From contig NZ_OZ242344.1 in assembly GCF_965208485.1 (NCBI RefSeq), forward strand, positions 992,001 to 1,056,000: 64,000 nt of DNA, read 5' to 3'. The position numbers and the translations under genes were made by a program. A model generated the notes under the pieces. The model did no database searches. It saw only the letters and a list, made by a program, of their open reading frames with translations, and was not told where the DNA came from. Every line of letters starts with the position of its first letter. Within the stretch, counting starts at the first letter, position 1. Shown here in pieces: positions 19,288 through 27,476 of this stretch. The stretch is from Poriferisodalis sp965208485 (GTDB lineage: Bacteria; Actinomycetota; Acidimicrobiia; Acidimicrobiales; Poriferisodalaceae).

Positions 19288-19350
19288 AGCTCATGCGATT
19301 GGGCTCACAGGCCGTTCGGGCCACGGCTTCACCATCCGGCTCAGCCTCTT
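19273..19350. repeat. REP-like dispersed repeat, copy A
   Basis: Shares GGCTCACAGGCCGTTCGGG-type sequence, CCACGGCTTC and CGGCTCAGCCTCT with 39908-39988, with small indels; both copies also share CGCTCTTGC at their left edge. It occupies the pdxS-pdxT gap and runs into the annotated pdxT start. It is non-coding and GC-rich, with inverted GGC/GCC segments. Confidence 0.6.
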
Positions 19351-20311
19351 ACCAGCCGCGTTCGGCGAGCTTGGTCTCGAGGCTCTCCATCTCGAGACCC
19401 GGCATTGCACTGCCGAGACCTTGGCTGACCTTGGCCACCACCGACGGATCCCGGTAGTGCGTCGTGGCCTCGACGATCGCCGCGGCCCTCGGCGCCGGGT
19501 CCTCGCTCTTGAAGATGCCCGACCCGACGAACACCGCCTCGGCGCCCAACTGCATCACGAGCGACGCATCGGCCGGTGTGGCGATGCCGCCGGCGCAGAA
19601 CAACGGCACCGGCAGGCGGCCCGTCTCGGCGATCTCCTGCACCAGCCCGAGGGGCGACTGCAGCTGCTTCGCCCAGTCGAACAGCTCGGCGGAGTCGGCC
19701 TGGGTGATCTTGCGGATGTCGCCGGTGATGGCCCGCAGGTGCCGCACCGCCTCGATGATGTTGCCGGTGCCGGCTTCGCCCTTGGAGCGGATCATGCAGG
19801 CGCCCTCGGAGATGCGCCGCAGCGCTTCGCCCAGGTTGGTGGCCCCGCACACGAACGGCACGGTGAACGCCCACTTGTCGATGTGATGGGCTTCGTCGGC
19901 GGGAGTGAGCACCTCGGATTCGTCGATGTAGTCGACGTCGAGCGACTCGAGGATCTGCGCCTCCGCGAAATGGCCAATGCGGGCCTTGGCCATCACCGGG
20001 ATGGTCACCGCAGCCTGGATGCCCTCGATCATCGCAGGATCGCTCATGCGTGCCACACCGCCGTCGCGCCGGATGTCTGCCGGCACACGCTCGAGCGCCA
20101 TGACGGCGACAGCGCCGGCGTCCTCGGCGATCTTGGCGTGCTCACCGGTGACGACGTCCATGATGACGCCGCCGCGGAGCATGTCGGCGAGTCCGCGCTT
20201 GACCAGAACGGTTCCGACCAGTTGGGTCTCTGCTGGCTGCGAATCGGAAGCTGTCGAGGCGCCAGATTGGTCCGTCGGTGTGGAGCCTGAAGTCATGGAC
20301 CCAGAATTCAT
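19349..20311 (-). CDS. pdxS: PdxS, pyridoxal 5'-phosphate synthase (lyase subunit)
   Basis: Makes PLP from ribose 5-phosphate, glyceraldehyde 3-phosphate and ammonia. A (beta/alpha)8 barrel of 320 residues with a ~30-residue N-terminal extension over typical PdxS. Visible: KRGLADMLRGGVIMDVV, the MAKARIGHF strand, CMIRSKGEAGTGN (phosphate site and second lysine) and AGGIATPADA. It lies just upstream of pdxT; together they form the PLP synthase. Confidence 0.95.
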   Translation of the reverse strand: MNSGSMTSGSTPTDQSGASTASDSQPAETQLVGTVLVKRGLADMLRGGVIMDVVTGEHAKIAEDAGAVAVMALERVPADIRRDGGVARMSDPAMIEGIQAAVTIPVMAKARIGHFAEAQILESLDVDYIDESEVLTPADEAHHIDKWAFTVPFVCGATNLGEALRRISEGACMIRSKGEAGTGNIIEAVRHLRAITGDIRKITQADSAELFDWAKQLQSPLGLVQEIAETGRLPVPLFCAGGIATPADASLVMQLGAEAVFVGSGIFKSEDPAPRAAAIVEATTHYRDPSVVAKVSQGLGSAMPGLEMESLETKLAERGW

Positions 20312-20345
20312 GAACCCAGTGTAGGGAGCGGCCCTCGCGCTGTCC

Positions 20346-21152
20346 TCAGAATTCCCGCAGAACGGCGACCCGTGTCTCGAGATCGGCCCGGTAGTCGGGC
20401 AGCTCGTCGGGCTGCCGGGCGTCGGCGGCCCGCGGGTCGGCCAGCCACAGCGGCCATGTCGCCTTCGGGGTGGACATGCTCACCCCAACACCCGACATCG
20501 TCTCGAGCGCATCGGCGAGGCCCGGCGGGTAGCGGGTGAGCTTCACGGCCTCCGCATCGTCATCGAAGTCGCTGCCGGTACTGGCCTCTCGTTCGAGCCG
20601 AACCTGCACCAACGGCCACAGCGATCGCCACAGCAGCGCCGGCAATCCCACCGTGGTCACCGCAGTGGTCAGGTACGCGATGCGGCCGTCGCGCACTTGG
20701 GTCAGCAGCCGCGCGATCACGGCCTCGAACTCGATGCGACCCAGCTCGTCCAGCAGCCCCTGGGTGACGACGACCGTCGTGCGGTCCGGCCGACGGCCGA
20801 ATGCCGACGCATTTGCAACCGCCGCCGGGTGGATGACGAGCGTCGGGCGCTCCACACCGACGAGCAGGCAGATGCCGTCGACGATGTTCGCCAGCCGGGG
20901 CTCGTCAGCGGGACCGCACTGAGTCGAGCCGGCGGGAACCATCACCGACCGCAGACGGCGCTCACCGACACCCAGCCAGAACATGGCCAGCCCGCATGCG
21001 GCGACCAGCGCAATCGGCATCGCCCACCAACCCAGCGACGTGAACAGGGCGCAGAGCAGGCCAGCGATCGCTCCGGCTATGAGATGGACCGCCCAGAGCT
21101 CGACGAGCAGCTTGTCGGCTCGACTGCGGTAGATGGCGAACAGCGGATCCAC
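20346..21152 (-). CDS. M48-like membrane protein lacking the HExxH zinc motif
   Basis: Two N-terminal membrane helices (about residues 20-60), then a domain that follows the HtpX/M48 pattern: VANASAFGRRPDR, VVVTQGLLDEL, and EFEAVIARLLTQVRDG where active members have AHELxHxxN. His, Glu and His are replaced by Arg, Leu and Gln, so zinc binding and protease activity should be lost. The GTG at 21150-21152 is chosen because the hydrophobic segment begins soon after it; longer frames add residues unlike the family. Its role may be regulatory. The relation to M48 is inferred from motif order. Confidence 0.65.
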   Translation of the reverse strand: MDPLFAIYRSRADKLLVELWAVHLIAGAIAGLLCALFTSLGWWAMPIALVAACGLAMFWLGVGERRLRSVMVPAGSTQCGPADEPRLANIVDGICLLVGVERPTLVIHPAAVANASAFGRRPDRTTVVVTQGLLDELGRIEFEAVIARLLTQVRDGRIAYLTTAVTTVGLPALLWRSLWPLVQVRLEREASTGSDFDDDAEAVKLTRYPPGLADALETMSGVGVSMSTPKATWPLWLADPRAADARQPDELPDYRADLETRVAVLREF

Positions 21153-21245
21153 CGCTGCATTCAACCGCCCGCGCTCGCCGGCAACACCTCCCTCTCTGCA
21201 GAAAAGGATTTCGCTGACGATCACGCGCTGCAGTACCGTGTTGTC

Positions 21246-21473
21246 GTGCCAGATGACGAAGCACCCGATTCCCTGCCGTCGGCCGGCGAAGCACTCGATG
21301 CAGCGTTCGAGGTCCAGAGGGCAGCACTGCAACGGGTCGAGGCATCACAGAGCGGTCTTGAGGCATCGCAGCGCGGTCTTGAGGCATCGCAGCGCGAAGT
21401 TGCCGAGACGCTGACCGGCCATACCGAGCTGCTGGTGGGAATAGCCGAGAAGCTGGACGAGCTCAGCGCATGA
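21246..21473 (+). CDS. Small coiled-coil protein with QxGLEASQ repeats
   Basis: 75 residues from a GTG at 21246: an acidic start, then a continuous helix containing RVEASQSGLEASQRGLEASQ, where a seven-residue unit is repeated, ending KLDELSA. No domain is recognised. It diverges from the M48-like gene with ~93 bases between them, which would contain both promoters. Length and codon use suggest a real gene, but it is small. Confidence 0.5.
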   Translation: MPDDEAPDSLPSAGEALDAAFEVQRAALQRVEASQSGLEASQRGLEASQREVAETLTGHTELLVGIAEKLDELSA

Positions 21474-21477
21474 CGAA

Positions 21478-21614
21478 GGCGCGCTCGTACATGTCGCCGT
21501 AGATCTCGGCCGTAGACATCTGCTCGGCACGCTGGTGTCCGGCGCTTTTAGCACTGCCTGGTCGCCGGTGCGAACCACGTTGCGGAACCGGGCAGGTCAG
21601 TGGGACGACCAGCG
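21478..21614 (-). pseudogene. Decayed fragment of a pimA-like glycosyltransferase 3' end
   Basis: The stretch GCGCGCTCGTACATGTCG...GTAGATCTCGGCC and CTGCTCGGCACGCTG match the 3' end of pimA at 30626-30690. A second block, CCACGTTGCGG...CCGGGCAGGTC, matches pimA at ~30806. About 110 bases between are missing. It is a partial duplicate of a gene 9 kb away. The rest, 21615-21806, holds nothing I can support. Confidence 0.6.
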
Positions 21615-21806
21615 CTGGTTGCCACCCCTTCCAGCAACACCACTCATCATGCGCTCCGTGCCCGCTCGCTCTTGCATGTCGTGGGCACTGCCACGGCGTC
21701 AACGCAGGCAGCGACACCGATTTCGTCTCAGTCATGACGCGACAGCCCGGTGCCGACCGCCCCAGCGAACACCTCAGAGGTCATTCGCTTTGTCGAGGAC
21801 CTGCCG

Positions 21807-22748
21807 TCAGCGCCTTCGTCGCCGCCGCGCCTGACGATTGCCTGCGGCCGGTGCAAACTCGCCGGATTGTGCCGGCTCAGAAGGCACTGGATCGGGGGTA
21901 CGAGTCAGCGTGGCCCAGTCCATGAGTTCCAGGTGCGACCTCAGGCACCGTTGGGCTATGGCCTGTAGGTGCTCGTCGCGCACGCCTCTGTTACTGGACT
22001 CGGCTATGGCGCAGACGGCCGCCAGTGCGCGCGGAGCAAGCAAGGCGCTGTAGGTGCCTTGTGAACGCTCCATAAAGCGGTCCCAAGAGCTGCGGTGGAG
22101 TGTCCGGTGACAATCCTCAGCGGTCAGATTGGCACCGGCTGGGGCATTTGCGACCGCGTCTGCAGCGAGGCGGTACCTCCAATAGGCACGTGAGATCGGC
22201 GGGTCGATTGCAACGCGGTAGAGGCGACGAATATGCGGTAGGCCGCCCAGCCGACGTAGCAGATTTCTCGTGGCCCTATCGAGCGTTTCTGACGCGGAAT
22301 TGGGCATCGAGGCGGGGTCGGTCGACAGCACCTTGGGGTTGACTCGTGCGTTGAACGCGACGTCAGGCGGGTTCGGGAATGTGTCCGCCCTCAGCCAAGC
22401 GATGTGACATATGTACCACCAAGGACTCGATAGGGCTTGTTGCGGTGTAACGGCCTCAAGCTGCAGTCCGACGTGGCGCTCCCACTCGAAGTTGCTGGTC
22501 AGCATCTCGTCGGCCGTAACCCCCTGCAGTGGCGGCACCTCCTCCAGGAGCTCAGGCGCAGCACCAAGCTTCTGTCGCAGGAGAGTGGCCAGTCGATCTG
22601 ACGATGTAGCCGCTGCGACAAGCTCCTGCTGACGTTGGATGAGCGTTGGCGCAGGGTTCTTGGACCTCTTCTGCTCTACGAGTGACTGCTGCCATTCGCT
22701 GAAGCTGCGCTCCACGTGTCCGGGAACGATGTAGCCGTTCGCGTTCAC
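21807..22748 (-). CDS. DUF6339-like protein, last gene of a three-gene operon
   Basis: A 313-residue soluble protein. Its central part has SSPWWYICHIAWLRADTFP, then ISRAYWRYRLAADAV and SSWDRFMERSQG, an order I associate with DUF6339, a family seen near restriction/defence genes; this is from memory and moderately sure. The C-terminus ends in an arginine run. Its start overlaps the stop of the preceding gene by 4 bases. The catalytic role is unknown. Confidence 0.5.
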   Translation of the reverse strand: MNANGYIVPGHVERSFSEWQQSLVEQKRSKNPAPTLIQRQQELVAAATSSDRLATLLRQKLGAAPELLEEVPPLQGVTADEMLTSNFEWERHVGLQLEAVTPQQALSSPWWYICHIAWLRADTFPNPPDVAFNARVNPKVLSTDPASMPNSASETLDRATRNLLRRLGGLPHIRRLYRVAIDPPISRAYWRYRLAADAVANAPAGANLTAEDCHRTLHRSSWDRFMERSQGTYSALLAPRALAAVCAIAESSNRGVRDEHLQAIAQRCLRSHLELMDWATLTRTPDPVPSEPAQSGEFAPAAGNRQARRRRRR

Positions 22749-23587
22749 GCCGCGTCGCCTTCGGTGTCGAACTTGATCAAGTCCTCGCCGAGCAGCACCG
22801 TGGCGGCCCTCAAAGGGTCGTAATCTTCATCACCTGGTGCTGGACACTCTGGGTCTAGAGCCTTGATCTTGGCCTCCAGCTGATAGCCGATCTGCTCTTT
22901 CTGCTCACTGCTGACATCGTCCTCCCCGTCGCCGCTGCCAGCGAACGCGCTTCGTTGCTTCGCATCAGCCAGAGCCGACGCCCACGCAGCGAGCATGACG
23001 GTCTTGGCCGCAGGCTGACCTTCGTTTTGCTGACACTCGGCCAGGTCATCAGGGTGCATGACGATCTCATAGATGGGATGGGCGTATCGGCATCGCATTT
23101 CAAATCTGCGCAGGGCTCTGTCCGGGACGAACCGGAGCAGACTCATTTGCGGCGATGTCAGTTCTGCATGCTGGCCTCGAGCGAGCCATTGACCGGCTTG
23201 CACCTCGACGATGTCCCCGAGCCCTTGCCAAGCTGGGCTGAGGTGAGCTACCGGCAGCGTGCAGTCGCGGACGGCGATGAGGCCCGGGCGAGCCTGGGCA
23301 CCATCCTTGGCGAATGTCGCGGCGTCGAGATCAAGAGTGTGAGTCCGGGTGCCTTCAGGTGCTCGCTCCAAGCTGCTCCTGAACGTGGCTGAGGAAACGA
23401 TCTCAACAGCAAAGCGCGCGGCGCCACTGGCGACCAACGCGTCCAGCCCATCCGCTCCCTCAAGGACGTGATGCGCGGTGATGGCCTGCCCATTGCGCAC
23501 CGTCGTCATGTTGCAGCGATATCTGGCCTCGGGCCAGTCGCGCGACAGGGCATCGACACGGTCATCGAGCACTGGAACGATGCTCAT
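22745..23587 (-). CDS. Unrecognised protein, middle gene of the three-gene operon
   Basis: 280 residues, soluble, no signal peptide. It has a mixed alpha/beta N-terminal two-thirds with a stretch FAVEIVSSATFRSSL and another, RYAHPIYEIVMHPDDL. The C-terminal third is acidic and helical (SSEQKEQIGYQLEAKIKAL). It overlaps both neighbours by 4 bases (ATGA junctions), so its product probably acts together with them in similar amounts. I do not recognise the family. Confidence 0.6.
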   Translation of the reverse strand: MSIVPVLDDRVDALSRDWPEARYRCNMTTVRNGQAITAHHVLEGADGLDALVASGAARFAVEIVSSATFRSSLERAPEGTRTHTLDLDAATFAKDGAQARPGLIAVRDCTLPVAHLSPAWQGLGDIVEVQAGQWLARGQHAELTSPQMSLLRFVPDRALRRFEMRCRYAHPIYEIVMHPDDLAECQQNEGQPAAKTVMLAAWASALADAKQRSAFAGSGDGEDDVSSEQKEQIGYQLEAKIKALDPECPAPGDEDYDPLRAATVLLGEDLIKFDTEGDAA

Positions 23588-24275
23588 GCGCGCCTGCTCA
23601 CTATCGCCGTCACAGCTTCCCAGCCCGGTGGAACATCTCGCACCTCAACACGGATGGTGCCTTGACCCGCGGCTACCTTCAGTTCCTCAGCCCATTCGTC
23701 ATCATCGCCACCTTCGGGCCGAATCAGCAGTGCCCGGTCGGGGGCCGGCCTGCGGTCCGACGGTTGTGAACCGGATCCCACGACAACCGACACACCGACG
23801 TTAGATGGCCGACGACTCTCGCCCGTGAAATCCCATTCCACGACCGCGTCCGTGCCGTTCACCGGAACTAGCGATCGCCGTACTCCTTCGACACTGCCGG
23901 GTCGCCACGACTGTGGCCTTACTGGACGGGGGCCCGGACCAGGACCGGGACCGGGACCAGGACCAGGACCGGGACCTGGTGGTGCCGGCCCAGGTTCCGG
24001 CTCCGGCTGGGGCAGCGGCGGCTGCGGTGATGCGGGCTGAGGCGGACGCCGCCGCGGCGGTGCCGGTTCGATCTTGCTCGGCATGTCTTCGGCATCGAAG
24101 ATGCGCAGCACGTCGGGTACCCATTCGTCGGTTTCTAGCTCGCCCACGGCCTCTTTGAGAGCGTCCTGCACTGCCTGTAAGCCCTGCTGGGTCAACGCGC
24201 CATAGTTTCCCGGCGCTTGCGAGACTTTGATCTCAAGGTGCGAATCGGTCTCGCACTCCTTGATGGCGGCAGCTA
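23584..24275 (-). pseudogene. C-terminal part of a larger protein, 5' end removed by IS1380
   Basis: The frame is open from the IS1380 border at 24275 with no convincing start: LAAAIKECETDSHLEIKVSQ continues in frame into a helical segment. A proline-rich linker follows with a (PG)n run at about 23935-23990, then a beta-rich C-terminal domain (DAVVEWDFTGESRRPSNVG, TIRVEVRDVPPGWEAVTAIV). A TTG at 24193-24195 could start a 203-residue product. What the lost N-terminus was is unknown; an ATPase would fit the operon type but is not visible. It overlaps the next gene by 4 bases. Confidence 0.55.
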
Positions 24276-24975
24276 GCCCTGATTATTCACGTGTCTGGTG
24301 TTCGGGGCTGTTGGGGTCCGCGGAAAAGCCCCTCTGACCTGCGACGATGCATGTCCGCAAAGAACGCATCAGCGGGTTCAGGGGGGCATCTCCGAGGTGA
24401 AGTCTATCAGTGTCACAAACGCGCGTCTGGCAGGTGGCGGAGACCGGGTCGTGTGGGGCGCGGGACTGTTCGCTTTGGGCGGCTTCGCGGACCGTGTCGG
24501 GCTGACCGGCGCGCTGTCGGCGGCGGTGCCAAGAGGGGGGAAGCGCGCCCCGGTCCATGACCGGGGCGCGGTGCTGGTTCACGCGTTGTTGATGCAGGCT
24601 GCTGGCGGGGAGGCGTGCAGCGACATCGAGTGTCTGCGCGCCCAGCCGGAGATGTTCGGGGACGTGGCGTCGGATTCGACGCTGTGGCGCACCTTGGTCG
24701 GGCTGAACGCGCAGGGCGCGGCGGCGCTGCTGGGGGCACCGGCGCCGGTGCGAACGACATCGCCGATCATCTCGAAGTGCTCGACGCAGCCGTGGGGGTG
24801 CTGCCCCCGTCGACGCGGCAGGCCACCGCGACGGCGACGACGGCAGCCTCGCGGAACGCCCCGCTGGTGGTGCGCATCGACGCCGCTGGGTGCTCGCCCG
24901 AGCTGGCCAAGAGCCTGAGGAACCGCAACATCGGCTATGTCGTCAACATCGGCTATGTCGTCTCGGCGCGCAAGA
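24276..24975 (+). mobile_element. IS1380-family element, copy A (left part only, internally deleted)
   Basis: Begins with GCCCTGATTATTCACG, the same left end as the complete copy at 27477. Its transposase starts at GTG 24397 and follows copy B through GDVASDSTLWRTL. About 220 bases are then missing relative to copy B and the frame changes before ADHLEVLDAAVG. Similarity ends near SARKTPG after a tandem 18-bp duplication at 24927-24962. The right end is absent. Confidence 0.8.
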
Positions 24976-25316
24976 CGCCGGGCGTTGAACTCGACGGGGC
25001 TGGGCATCGGGCCTCGCTGATCATTGCAGCGCTGCAGAGCGCGCATCTGGTTCTGGGCCGGTCGCCGCACAAGCCGGGCAACGAGGCTGAAGTCACCATA
25101 GCCGTCCGCCCCGCGGCACACGAACCGGTTCGCACGCGACGGCGGAGACGAGAGGCGCCCCGGGGCGCCGTCGTCGTCGGTCTCTGGCCGGTCAGGCGGG
25201 CAGGGCGCCCGAACGATTCAGGTCAACGGCGCAGCTCAGAAGCCGCGCGCGTGGGTCATGCCGCCCACGGACAGCTCGTCCCGCTGCCTGCCCCGCTCAG
25301 AAGCCGCGCGCGTGGG
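24976..25316. other. Non-coding debris between IS1380 copy A and a membrane-protein gene
   Basis: No supportable gene. It contains a perfect 16-bp palindrome, GGCGCCCCGGGGCGCC, at 25154-25169. A ~29-bp direct repeat beginning GCTCAGAAGCCGCGCGCG occurs at ~25236 and ~25298, the second copy running into the 3' end of the next gene. Confidence 0.5.
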
Positions 25317-25907
25317 TCATGCCGGGGCCGGCGGCTGCATCGAAGGCACCGAGGGAGGCGGCGGTCCTGAGGGGATCGCAGGGGCAGACGGATCGTGCGC
25401 GAGATACCGGACCAGTCCGACGGTCGCGACGGTCAGCAGCGCCAGCATCACGCACACACCCGCAACAGTTCTCGCCAAGTACAGCCGCCCCCGAACCAGC
25501 GAGATCCGCTGCAGCCGCGCGTGCCTGTGGCGAAAACCGCTCCATGCACTAAATGTGACACGGACGCGCTGTCCTTCTTGGATGGCATGGAATCGTTCCA
25601 TTTCCGGCATTATCACCAGATAAACCAACCCAAGCATCACCGGAAGAGCATATCCGTAATACACCCATTCGCTCATGTCGCTCGCTCGTGCGGTGAGTCG
25701 AGCTAGCAATATCGCAAAAGAGATTGAAGCGATGATCACAGCTATAACCCTGAGTTGCAAGAGAGCTGCCACGGGAGGCTCAAGTAGCGCTGCCAGCTTT
25801 GCTAACCGTGTATCGTCCGAATATGGCGTGTCAACCACCGACCCATCGTGGTCTTCCACGTCGGCGGTGGACTCATCGGGGCCTGCCATGCCGCCGGTGT
25901 CAGTCAT
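25317..25907 (-). CDS. Hypothetical membrane protein
   Basis: 196 residues. It has an acidic N-terminus of ~45 residues, two hydrophobic segments (LRVIAVIIASISFAILLARL; YYGYALPVMLGLVYLVIMP), a basic middle, a third segment (VAGVCVMLALLTVATVGLV) and a proline-rich tail. No family recognised. Its start overlaps the stop of the upstream gene (ATGA), so the two are an operon and may form one membrane complex. Confidence 0.6.
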   Translation of the reverse strand: MTDTGGMAGPDESTADVEDHDGSVVDTPYSDDTRLAKLAALLEPPVAALLQLRVIAVIIASISFAILLARLTARASDMSEWVYYGYALPVMLGLVYLVIMPEMERFHAIQEGQRVRVTFSAWSGFRHRHARLQRISLVRGRLYLARTVAGVCVMLALLTVATVGLVRYLAHDPSAPAIPSGPPPPSVPSMQPPAPA

Positions 25908-26779
25908 TCTCCGTAGACCTGAATAGTCAAAGAACCGTCCGGGATGAACACGCGCTTGCTGGGTGAGCCAGTCTCTATGATCCAGTGATCTTTGCCGTGA
26001 TCATAGAGAACCGATGACGGGGCGGCATCAAAGAAGTCATTGATCGCGTCCACGAGACAAACACTTCCTGCAAGAATCGCGACAGTCGGAACATATGGTG
26101 CGGTAGTTCCAAGGCTAGGAACCGTACTCCCAATTGTTACTACAATAGCTGCGGCGCTGAGAATGACACAGCCCACCTCAAAGAGCCTGTCGTGCAAATG
26201 CCTGTGCAATTCGAGATATCGCCCGCAGCGGCGTCGTTCGGCAAGTTCGTACTCGACGGGCCGCGTGGTGAAGCGGTCGGAGGAGGTGTACGTCGAGTGC
26301 CAGATCCATCCGGTCAGGATCTCGCCGTCCTTGGTGTCCAAGGAATCCTCCAGATACCTCCAGCTCCCCGTCCAACTCCGAGTGGACTCCACCCACTCCC
26401 AATCGTAGATCCAGTGGGCATTGAAGAATCTCAGCGCCGGATCCGTCTCTGAATAGTAGCGGTTGCCTCCGGCGTAGCTCCGATTCCCGAGACCCACCCT
26501 GGTCCGGCTGACGACATATCTTTCCTTGTAGCAGGTGCTGATGCGAGGCTCAGATCCAATGTGCTTGGCGGCCCTGTCGGACGGATCCGCTGATTGCCCA
26601 GAATCGGGAACGCTGCCGCTGCGAGTCGACGCATCGTAGGCACCCGCCGCGCCCGCGGCGGAAGCGACCAAGACGAACGCCGCGGCAACCACCGGCATGC
26701 AGAAGCCTGCAGCCCTCCTGCCGACGGCATGGCCGCCGATGTTGTAGAGATGCCGATGTTGTAGAGATATTGTCTTCAT
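25904..26779 (-). CDS. Hypothetical secreted or membrane protein
   Basis: 291 residues from an ATG at 26779. A hydrophobic signal-like segment (AAFVLVASAAGAAGAY) is followed by an aromatic-rich extracellular part (NAHWIYDWEWVESTRSW, WIWHSTYTSS). There are two adjoining membrane helices (VILSAAAIVVTIGSTV; VPTVAILAGSVCLVDAI) and a short tail. The 5' end overlaps short tandem duplications, so a start at the later ATG before PVVAAAFVLV is possible. No family recognised; first gene of a two-gene unit. Confidence 0.55.
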   Translation of the reverse strand: MKTISLQHRHLYNIGGHAVGRRAAGFCMPVVAAAFVLVASAAGAAGAYDASTRSGSVPDSGQSADPSDRAAKHIGSEPRISTCYKERYVVSRTRVGLGNRSYAGGNRYYSETDPALRFFNAHWIYDWEWVESTRSWTGSWRYLEDSLDTKDGEILTGWIWHSTYTSSDRFTTRPVEYELAERRRCGRYLELHRHLHDRLFEVGCVILSAAAIVVTIGSTVPSLGTTAPYVPTVAILAGSVCLVDAINDFFDAAPSSVLYDHGKDHWIIETGSPSKRVFIPDGSLTIQVYGE

Positions 26780-26814
26780 CGTTCACTGCAGCCCTCCTGC
26801 CGACAGCATGGCCC
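26707..26814. repeat. Nested short duplications at a gene start
   Basis: A 28-bp block starting CTGCAGCCCTCCTGCCGAC occurs at 26707 and again at 26786. Between them a 17-bp unit, GCCGATGTTGTAGAGAT, is repeated twice in tandem (26735-26751, 26752-26768). Together they alter the 5' end and leader of the minus-strand gene starting at 26779. Confidence 0.7.
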
Positions 26815-27205
26815 CGGCCATGCTGGTCCCCTTGCGGCCAAGCCGTGTGCATCGTAGCGTAGCCGAACTGGCTGGGCACCACGACCGAGAACCTCGTGGC
26901 GCCGCCCGCGATGGACGCGAACTCGCGGAAGTCAGGCATGCTGCTGCGCCTGGAGACCACCTCGGCGTCGGCGGTGTCGAACAGCGACACCTGCGTGCCG
27001 AGCGTCCGGCTCTCATCGGCTGCTTCTTGGCCGGCACCGTCACGAAGCTCTCGGATTCGGGACCGCTCTCTGTGCGCCACGGTTGCCACGCCGGAGCGGT
27101 GGTGGTCGCAATTCTCAGGTGACCCTCGTGCTCGGACATCGCGTACTGGTTGAGCACGGTGCCGGTCACCGACGCGGATCCAACATAGGTGTTCGCCGCC
27201 CCCCT
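26815..27205 (-). pseudogene. Broken secreted beta-propeller gene
   Basis: One frame contains NTYVGSASVTGTVLNQ, YAMSEHEGHLRIATTT and PESESFVTV; another contains ESRTLGTQVSLFDTADAE. This is the order found in secreted C-terminal beta-propeller (Beta_propel) proteins of actinobacteria and archaea, but large parts are missing and frames change. 27206-27347 holds nothing clear. Confidence 0.5.
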
Positions 27206-27347
27206 GTGATGCCGAACTTGCGGTGCTGCCAGAAGAATCACTGAGCGATGAGCGCGGCAGCCAGTCATCGGACGGTCGTGCCAGCCATGAGATCCCGGTT
27301 CGCTCCCGTCGCTCGTTCAATGACATCCCGCCCCCGACAGCGTGGGG

Positions 27348-27456
27348 TCTAGCAGGCTGCTGAAATATGCAGGTCTGGCCGGAAACGCAAGCCCCTGACC
27401 TGCGGGTTTGCAACTGGACACCGCCTGAAAATCGACTTTTTCAGCATCCTGCTAGA
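27348..27456. mobile_element. 109-bp MITE, copy 2 (complete)
   Basis: Bounded by TCTAGCAGG and CCTGCTAGA and nearly identical to 8111-8219 in inverted orientation. It encodes LLKYAGLAGNASP plus a stop on the plus strand, the same tail seen at copy 1. The bases that follow, CTAGATGGTTAGTTCCAAGG, recur at 45793 with one change. Confidence 0.8.
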
Positions 27457-27476
27457 TGGTTAGTTCCAAGGGGTTA

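Noticed and set aside
23930..23995. GGGACC/GGACCA repeats as a regulatory repeat
   Set aside because: They are codons of the proline-glycine linker in the minus-strand gene.
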